A stretch of DNA of 10,621 nucleotides from Treponema sp. (GTDB lineage Bacteria; Spirochaetota; Spirochaetia; Treponematales; Breznakiellaceae): positions 1 to 10,621 of the forward strand of contig JAISEB010000272.1 of NCBI GenBank assembly GCA_031264395.1, written 5' to 3'. Every line of letters starts with the position of its first letter. Positions within the stretch are counted from its first letter, which is position 1. Below the pieces are notes generated by a model. It was not told the origin of the DNA, searched no databases, and was given only the letters and a program-made list of their open reading frames with translations. This document shows, in pieces, positions 7,245 to 10,621 of the stretch. The position numbers and the translations under genes were made by a program.

Positions 7245-7652
7245 TCAGGCGCCTATCCGCTTGCCCAGGGCTTCGGAATGGGCGGGATTGAGGAGAATCT
7301 CGCTCCAGTTTACCATCATGCCCTCCTTTTCCATGGCCCGCATAAGGTTGGTAAGGGCCCGGGCGGTAAAAAGCCCCCCCTTTTTAACAAAAGCGGCGCT
7401 TTTTTTCCCCCCAAGGCTGCTGCCCGCGGCAAGAATTTTCGCGGCCGCGCCGGGGATCTTGCCGGAAAAAAAGGAAACAGGCTCGGCGGCGACGGCTATA
7501 TATTCATAACCGGGAAGCCGGAAACCGTCTTCCGTCCAGGCGTCTATAACGTCGACCCGGTGGCCCATGGCTTCCATGCCTTTGGCAAGCGATTTAACAT
7601 ATTCCGGGGGCGCCCTCCTTACATTCGGGACGCTGATGACTGCTATTCTCAC
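7245..7652 (-). CDS. small flavodoxin-like protein, function unknown
   Basis: The product is 135 residues. I chose the GTG at 7652, preceded by AGGGAG at 6-nt spacing. The frame stays open upstream to 7757, but that part overlaps the 3' end of the Usp-like gene and does not look like protein. The sequence begins with a beta strand (VRIAVISVPNV), then a helix (EYVKSLAKGMEAMGHRVDVI) and YEYIAVAAEPVSFF. Later it has KKSAAFVKKGG and a helix leading into MEKEGMMVNW. This alternation fits a flavodoxin-like Rossmann fold. The usual FMN phosphate loop (S/T-x-T-G-x-T) is absent, so flavin binding is doubtful. It lies 47 nt after the Usp-like gene and is probably in the same operon. The fold assignment is inference from pattern only. 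Confidence 0.7.
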   Translation of the reverse strand: MRIAVISVPNVRRAPPEYVKSLAKGMEAMGHRVDVIDAWTEDGFRLPGYEYIAVAAEPVSFFSGKIPGAAAKILAAGSSLGGKKSAAFVKKGGLFTARALTNLMRAMEKEGMMVNWSEILLNPAHSEALGKRIGA

Positions 7653-7664
7653 GTTCTTCTCCCT

Positions 7665-7697
7665 GCCGCCTCTGGCGGCGAAAAATTTCAGGCCGCC
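7665..7697 (-). promoter_or_regulatory. alternative hairpins next to the ribosome-binding site of the flavodoxin-like gene
   Basis: On the minus strand three segments follow each other: GGCGGC (7697 to 7692), GCCGCC (7679 to 7674) and GGCGGC (7670 to 7665). The middle one can pair with either neighbour, through a 12-nt loop or a 3-nt loop. The second hairpin abuts the AGGGAG ribosome-binding site at 7664-7659. The layout resembles a small attenuator, but in GC-rich DNA it can arise by chance. Confidence 0.3.
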
Positions 7698-7699
7698 GG

Positions 7700-8182
7700 C
7701 TATGCCTGTTTGTATAACTGATCGATACCCGGCTCCTTTACAAGCAAAACCGAACATTTCGCGCTGACCATGATTTCCCGGTGGGAATGGGAAATAATAT
7801 CCCGCGCGCTCCGGTCCTTTTCCCAGCCCCCAAGGACTATGAGATCCGCCCTTTTTTCATCGGCGGCGGTAAGCACCTCGGTATACACCGCCCCCCGGCG
7901 TATCTCGCGCTCTATTTTTACCCCTTTGGCCCTGGCCAGCTCTTCCACAAAGGAAAGGTAGCGTTCCCCATTCGCCTCCAGGCTTTTTTCGTATTCCTGA
8001 CTTTCTTCCTGTATGAAGATCTTGCTTAAGGTAAGCTGCCTGATGGTTGCCGTGTCCACCACATAGACCGCCGAAAGGCGGCAGCGGTACAATTTGGAAA
8101 GAACAATGGCGTACTTTGCGGCCAAAATGGAGGCGTCCGACCCGGTAATGACCGCGACGATGTTGGAGATAAGGGGCTTCAT
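7700..8182 (-). CDS. universal stress protein (UspA-like) family protein
   Basis: The 160-residue product has the single-domain Usp layout: first strand NIVAVITGSDAS, a helix, strand SAVYVVD, a long central charged helix (about 53-85), strand IEREIRRG, helix YTEVLTAADEKRADLIVLGG and the closing strand CSVLLVK. The ATP-binding signature G-x2-G-x9-G-S/T expected after LGG is not present (WEKDRSARDIISHSHRE instead), so it probably does not bind ATP in the usual way. The ATG at 8182 overlaps the stop codon of the V-ATPase subunit D gene in an ATGA arrangement, which predicts translational coupling. Usp proteins are cytosolic and associated with stress survival. The role beside an ion-pump subunit is unknown. 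Confidence 0.85.
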   Translation of the reverse strand: MKPLISNIVAVITGSDASILAAKYAIVLSKLYRCRLSAVYVVDTATIRQLTLSKIFIQEESQEYEKSLEANGERYLSFVEELARAKGVKIEREIRRGAVYTEVLTAADEKRADLIVLGGWEKDRSARDIISHSHREIMVSAKCSVLLVKEPGIDQLYKQA

Positions 8183-8802
8183 TCCCTTCCGGCCTTCCTT
8201 TTCAACAGTTTACTGGTGAAGAAGGAATCCCTGTCCCGCTCCTCCAGCGCAGCTTCAATATACGTCCGTGTATCCCTGGCCGACGGAATGACCATTTTTT
8301 CCAAGGCGTTGACCCGCCGCTGCGTCTTGCGGACCTCCCGCGCAAGACGCCATGCCACGGTCCGCACCGCCGCAAGTTCGGTGCATATCTTCAGCATCTC
8401 GAAGAATTCTAGCACAGTTTCATCACATTCGGCAAATGAATTCGCCGGAGAATATTTGAGTTCCAGGGGAGGAAGCCTGATTTCAAGCCCCGGAAGCTTC
8501 ATTCCGGCGGCGGTTACCGTTTTTTCGGTAAGCTCATAGCGGTAACGGATATTGCGGGAAAGGTGATCCGCCCGTTCCCTGCCCACCGTGATCAACATGC
8601 GCTTAAGGGCGGGATACGCGGAAGCCACTCTGGCGTCAAGATCCCGTTCAAGAAGTTTCACCTGCTCCACCTTCTGCATCAGCTCCATGACGAGGATCTC
8701 CCGCTTCTGCTCAAGCAGATCGTAGCCTTCCTCGGCGGTAGCAAGCCGCTCCTTTACGCGCAGGAGGTTGCTCTTGGTTGGGGCGATGTTTTCGCGGGGC
8801 AC
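8179..8802 (-). CDS. atpD: V-type ATP synthase/ATPase subunit D
   Basis: The 207-residue product is the coiled-coil central rotor stalk of a V/A-type ATPase, linking the A3B3 head to the membrane ring. Family hallmarks are visible: N-terminal IAPTKSNLLRVKERLATAEEG with KRE immediately after, and C-terminal VRKTQRRVNALEKMVIP followed by TYIEAALEERDRD. The length fits the family (about 200-215). The frame continues upstream to 8940, but homology starts at the GTG at 8802, which has GGAGG at 8-nt spacing. The usual neighbours (subunits E, A, B, I, K) are absent on both sides: deoC is upstream and a Usp-like gene overlaps it by 4 nt downstream. Spirochaete V-ATPase genes are normally clustered, so this is either a relocated gene or a second copy. 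In this family the symbol atpD denotes the V-type subunit D, not the F1 beta subunit. Confidence 0.93.
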   Translation of the reverse strand: MPRENIAPTKSNLLRVKERLATAEEGYDLLEQKREILVMELMQKVEQVKLLERDLDARVASAYPALKRMLITVGRERADHLSRNIRYRYELTEKTVTAAGMKLPGLEIRLPPLELKYSPANSFAECDETVLEFFEMLKICTELAAVRTVAWRLAREVRKTQRRVNALEKMVIPSARDTRTYIEAALEERDRDSFFTSKLLKRKAGRE

Positions 8803-8842
8803 TATCGAAGCCCTCCGGTTTTTCCGTTCATGACAGAGTTTA

Positions 8843-8871
8843 ATTATAAACAAAACGGGAAATTTTTTACA
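8843..8871 (-). promoter_or_regulatory. promoter for the subunit D gene and downstream block
   Basis: Within an AT-rich island the minus strand reads TATAAT at 8848 to 8843, a consensus -10, preceded four bases earlier by TG. A weak -35 (TGTAAA, 8871 to 8866) sits 17 nt upstream. The predicted transcription start is near 8836, giving a leader of about 35 nt that contains the GGAGG of the GTG start at 8802. This is the best promoter in the minus-strand block. Confidence 0.55.
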
Positions 8872-8885
8872 GCCCTTCCGCCCTC

Positions 8886-8940
8886 TTGACAGGGCCCGGC
8901 GGGCGGTTCCCCTTTCCGCCGGGAAACGGCGGTATGTCAA
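8886..8940 (-). terminator. structured region after deoC, possible terminator
   Basis: TTGACA (8886-8891) and TGTCAA (8935-8940) are inverted copies enclosing two GC stems: GCCC-GGC-GGGC (8894-8904) and CCGCCG-N5-CGGCGG (8916-8932). The distal arm overlaps the deoC stop codon. The multi-stem form suits transcription arrest or RNA end protection after deoC. There is no U-tract directly after the stems; an A/T run follows only about 15-25 nt later. Confidence 0.35.
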
Positions 8941-9605
8941 TACCCCCCGGCGCTTCCGCCCTGGGTCAACAGTTTTACCGCCGCGCTGGTGCCAATCCGG
9001 TCCGCGCCGGCGGCGATAAAAGCGTCAAAATCCTCCCGCGCCCGTATGCCCCCAGCCGCCTTGATTTTCACGGCCGCCCCGGCATGCCGTTTGAAAAGTT
9101 CCACGTCCGCAAGGACCGCCCCGGCGCTTCCGAAGCCGGTGGACGTTTTGATATAGTCGGCGCCCGCATCGGTGACAACGCCGCACAGGCGTATCTTCTC
9201 GTCTTCCGTAAGGTAACAGGTTTCGACAATGACCTTGAGTATCCCCTTTCCCACAGCTTTTTTGACAAGCTTTATTTCTTCCTGCACCCAGTCAAAATGG
9301 CCGTTTTTGACATCGCCCAGGTTGATCACCATGTCGATTTCCCCGGCGCCGCTCTGTACGGCCCGCTCGGCTTCCAGAACCTTCGCGGCGGTAATGCTGT
9401 ACCCCAAGGGAAAGCCTATTACCGTATCGATGACCAGGCCGCTTCCGTATTCATTGTAAACCGGCTTTACATACGAAGGGGGAATACAGACCGCCGCGGT
9501 CTTGAAACGCAGCGCCTCATCACAGAGGGTCTTGATTTCCTCCCACGTAGCGGCGGCCTTTAACAGGGTATGATCAACCCGGCCAAGAATTTCCTCGTTT
9601 GTCAT
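8937..9605 (-). CDS. deoC: deoxyribose-phosphate aldolase
   Basis: The 222-residue class I aldolase splits 2-deoxyribose-5-phosphate into glyceraldehyde-3-phosphate and acetaldehyde in deoxynucleoside catabolism. Key residues are visible: the Schiff-base Lys153 in DYIKTSTGFG, the second active-site Lys182 in KIKAAGGIR, and Asp91 in GEIDMVIN. It starts RVDHTLLK, as the family does. I chose the ATG at 9605 (MTNEEIL), preceded by GGAGG at 4-nt spacing; the frame remains open for nine codons more to 9632, but that part includes the promoter side. No other deo genes (deoA, deoD, deoB) are nearby. It is divergent from a PNPOx-fold gene across 83 nt. The product is cytosolic and the family is certain. 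Confidence 0.96.
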   Translation of the reverse strand: MTNEEILGRVDHTLLKAAATWEEIKTLCDEALRFKTAAVCIPPSYVKPVYNEYGSGLVIDTVIGFPLGYSITAAKVLEAERAVQSGAGEIDMVINLGDVKNGHFDWVQEEIKLVKKAVGKGILKVIVETCYLTEDEKIRLCGVVTDAGADYIKTSTGFGSAGAVLADVELFKRHAGAAVKIKAAGGIRAREDFDAFIAAGADRIGTSAAVKLLTQGGSAGGY

Positions 9606-9630
9606 TTTTCCTCCAGTGTAGTACCGGGGC

Positions 9631-9660
9631 ATTGTACAACATATTCCGGCAATTTACAAT
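9631..9660. promoter_or_regulatory. symmetric, fully overlapping divergent promoters for deoC and the PNPOx-fold gene
   Basis: Plus strand: -35 TTGTAC (9632-9637), 17-nt spacer, -10 TACAAT (9655-9660), with a predicted start near 9667. Minus strand: -35 TTGTAA (9659 to 9654), 17-nt spacer, -10 TACAAT (9636 to 9631), with a predicted start near 9624. The -10 of each promoter therefore occupies the -35 of the other. The half-sites ATTGTA and TACAAT also make a 6-bp inverted repeat, so an operator reading is possible. Confidence 0.5.
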
Positions 9661-9688
9661 AACTGTACGTTTCTTATACGGGGGTAAC

Positions 9689-10081
9689 ATGGAAAGGGTT
9701 TTTGATTTTCTAAAAAAATGCCAGACGTATTATTTGGCTACAACGGAAGGCGATCAGCCGAGGGTCCGGCCGTTCGGGACGGTGAATGTTTTTGACGGAA
9801 AACTGTACATTCAGACCGGAAAGATCAAAAACGTATCGAAACAGATACACAAAAATCCAAAGGTAGAAATATGCGCCTGTGACGGCGGCAACTGGATACG
9901 CATACAGGCCGTTGCCGTCGAAGACGAAAGGCGCGAAGCAAAACAGCGCATGCTCGACGCGTATCCCGCTTTGAAAGACAGGTACTCCGCGGACGACGGC
10001 AACACGGAGGTGCTGTATCTCAAAGACGCCGTCGCCGTTATTTCCGGGTTTACCGGGGAGCCGGAAATTATTAAATTCTAG
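9689..10081 (+). CDS. pyridoxamine 5'-phosphate oxidase-fold flavoprotein
   Basis: The 130-residue product is a small single-domain split-barrel protein of the PNPOx-like group, whose members usually bind FMN or a related flavin as dimers and reduce varied substrates. It shows the typical opening FDFLKKCQTYYLATTEGDQPRVRPFG, then strand DGKLYIQTG, the KNVSKQIHKNPKVEICA segment, and WIRIQAVAVEDE. These small proteins are often labelled NimC/NimA-like, but the substrate cannot be read from sequence, and it is too short to be PdxH itself (about 210 residues). The ATG at 9689 is preceded by GGGGG at 4-nt spacing; upstream codons in this frame are in the promoter. It is transcribed away from deoC. 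A decayed insertion sequence starts about 22 nt after its stop, and I see no terminator of its own. Confidence 0.9.
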   Translation: MERVFDFLKKCQTYYLATTEGDQPRVRPFGTVNVFDGKLYIQTGKIKNVSKQIHKNPKVEICACDGGNWIRIQAVAVEDERREAKQRMLDAYPALKDRYSADDGNTEVLYLKDAVAVISGFTGEPEIIKF

Positions 10082-10103
10082 AAGAGCACTGATTTATTCG
10101 AAT

Positions 10104-10127
10104 GGGGCTTGTAATTTTCTTGTGTGA
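10104..10127. repeat. candidate terminal inverted repeat of the IS256-family remnant
   Basis: The stretch opens GGGGCTTGTAATTTTC and runs on to TGTGTGAA. It resembles the TGT-A-rich-TGTGTAA style of IS256-family ends, and it lies just beyond the point where the transposase homology stops. The partner end is outside the window and I cannot define a target-site duplication, so the boundary is inferred. Confidence 0.35.
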
Positions 10128-10621
10128 ACGATAAATCATAGGGAAACCTTGTCTTTCCCCATAAATGATAGCGAGTTGATTGAGGGCAGCCCTCCAATCC
10201 CTAATCGGCATGGTCCATTTTTGGGCAGTGTTTTTCAAGCCCATGAATAGTAACTTCATTGCAGCCTCGTTCCACCGAACATGCCATAATTTGGCAATCA
10301 GCGGGTATTTGGATACCCCAGACGGCGGCAAAGTCTTCCAGAGCGCAGACGGCAAGCTCCACTAACGGGACAGGGTATACGGTCTTAAGAGCGGCCGCTA
10401 CCACCTTGTGGTCTTTACAGAGGACAAACCACACGGAATTACGAGCCATAGGGACCCATACACAACCAAACCTCGGTTTGGGGAAAAACAGCGGCAATAA
10501 CACCGGGAAACCCGGCCAGCCCGCCAACGGGGCCAAGAGGATGTCCTTGACGCCCCGGCTGTTCAGTTCGTTCATGATACCCGTCCAGAACTTCGCCCTC
10601 TCGCGGATGTTTATTCACAGC
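10128..10621 (-). pseudogene. decayed IS256-family transposase (C-terminal part, broken)
   Basis: Read on the minus strand, one frame gives RERAKFWTGIMNELNSRGVK (10609 to 10550) and then DIL, followed by a degraded version of the FP...C..H..RNS...KD.K.VA..LK..Y segment. Near 10310 the homology moves to another frame: SKYPLIAKLWHVRW, then NEAAMKLLFMGLKN and KWTMPIRDWRAALNQLAIIY. These are IS256 (mutator-type) transposase landmarks. Defects seen: an in-frame TGA before the first segment (10618-10616), a frameshift near 10310, loss of the C and H residues normally in the C-x2-H motif (VWVPMARN instead), an internal deletion that removes the TTNAIE region with the catalytic Glu, and a frame that runs past the element end into the PNPOx-fold gene. 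The ATG at 10575 is not a real start. The element cannot encode an active transposase; the rest lies outside the window. Confidence 0.85.

Noticed and set aside
6694..7509. 271-codon open frame on the plus strand across the J-domain and flavodoxin-like genes
   Set aside because: It crosses an intergenic spacer and two genes on the other strand, one with a clear His-Pro-Asp J domain. The product is Pro- and Phe-rich in the way of a frame shadow.
8803..8940. N-terminal extension of V-ATPase subunit D
   Set aside because: Family homology begins at the GTG at 8802, which has a good ribosome-binding site; the extension covers the TATAAT promoter and hairpins.
8935..8940. Consensus TTGACA (minus strand) as a -35 box
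   Set aside because: No -10-like hexamer lies 16-18 nt downstream (the position reads GGAAAG). It is better explained as one arm of the inverted repeat at the deoC 3' end.
10201..10575. A complete 124-residue protein starting at the ATG at 10575
   Set aside because: IS256 homology continues upstream of this ATG and changes frame near 10310, so this is an internal fragment of a broken transposase, not a gene.
1..10621. tRNA, rRNA, CRISPR array or riboswitch
   Set aside because: Scanning by eye I found no T-loop-like GGTTCRA motif, no regularly spaced repeats and no long structured leader that I recognise. A covariance-model search would be needed to exclude small RNAs.

Overview
The window looks like a chromosomal segment of a GC-rich spirochaete, most likely a Treponema-type (Treponemataceae) bacterium. 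The evidence is a bacterial V-type ATPase subunit D, a lipoprotein with a relaxed spirochaete-type lipobox (Leu-Phe-Ser-Cys), a large membrane-anchored protein of a type I associate with treponemes, and an ordinary housekeeping set. The taxonomic call is inference; there is no rRNA to anchor it.

Layout. Positions 1-48 may be the tail of an upstream plus-strand gene. Two plus-strand genes follow: a 919-residue membrane-anchored protein with a C-terminal beta-propeller (60-2819), and a 372-residue lipoprotein with TPR-like helices and SLH-like motifs near its C-terminus (2872-3990). A two-tier hairpin (3999-4034) separates them from a convergent minus-strand block. Read in its own direction (8802 to 4038) that block is V-ATPase subunit D, a universal-stress-protein-like protein, a small flavodoxin-like protein, a J-domain protein, methionine aminopeptidase and an HtrA/Deg serine protease. 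Upstream of it, also on the minus strand, lies deoC (8937-9605), followed by a structured 55-nt region. deoC is divergent from a small PNPOx-fold flavoprotein gene (9689-10081). The right edge is a decayed IS256-family element.

How the genes fit together. The minus-strand block runs from a strong-looking promoter upstream of subunit D and has short gaps (4-nt overlap, 47, 47, 12, 100 nt), so it may be one transcription unit. An extra AT-rich promoter-like region lies before htrA. Several products concern protein quality: J-domain co-chaperone, N-terminal Met removal and periplasmic protease. A Usp-like protein and an ion-pump stalk subunit are linked in front of them.

No wholly new system is evident. 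The most interesting signals are: (a) a symmetric, fully overlapping pair of divergent promoters between deoC and the flavoprotein gene; (b) an ATTGTAA/TTACAAT inverted repeat before htrA with similar half-sites; (c) cryptic SLH-like motifs in the lipoprotein; (d) an isolated V-ATPase subunit D gene translationally coupled to a Usp-like gene that lacks the ATP motif; (e) an IS256 remnant that lost its catalytic Glu segment by an in-frame deletion.
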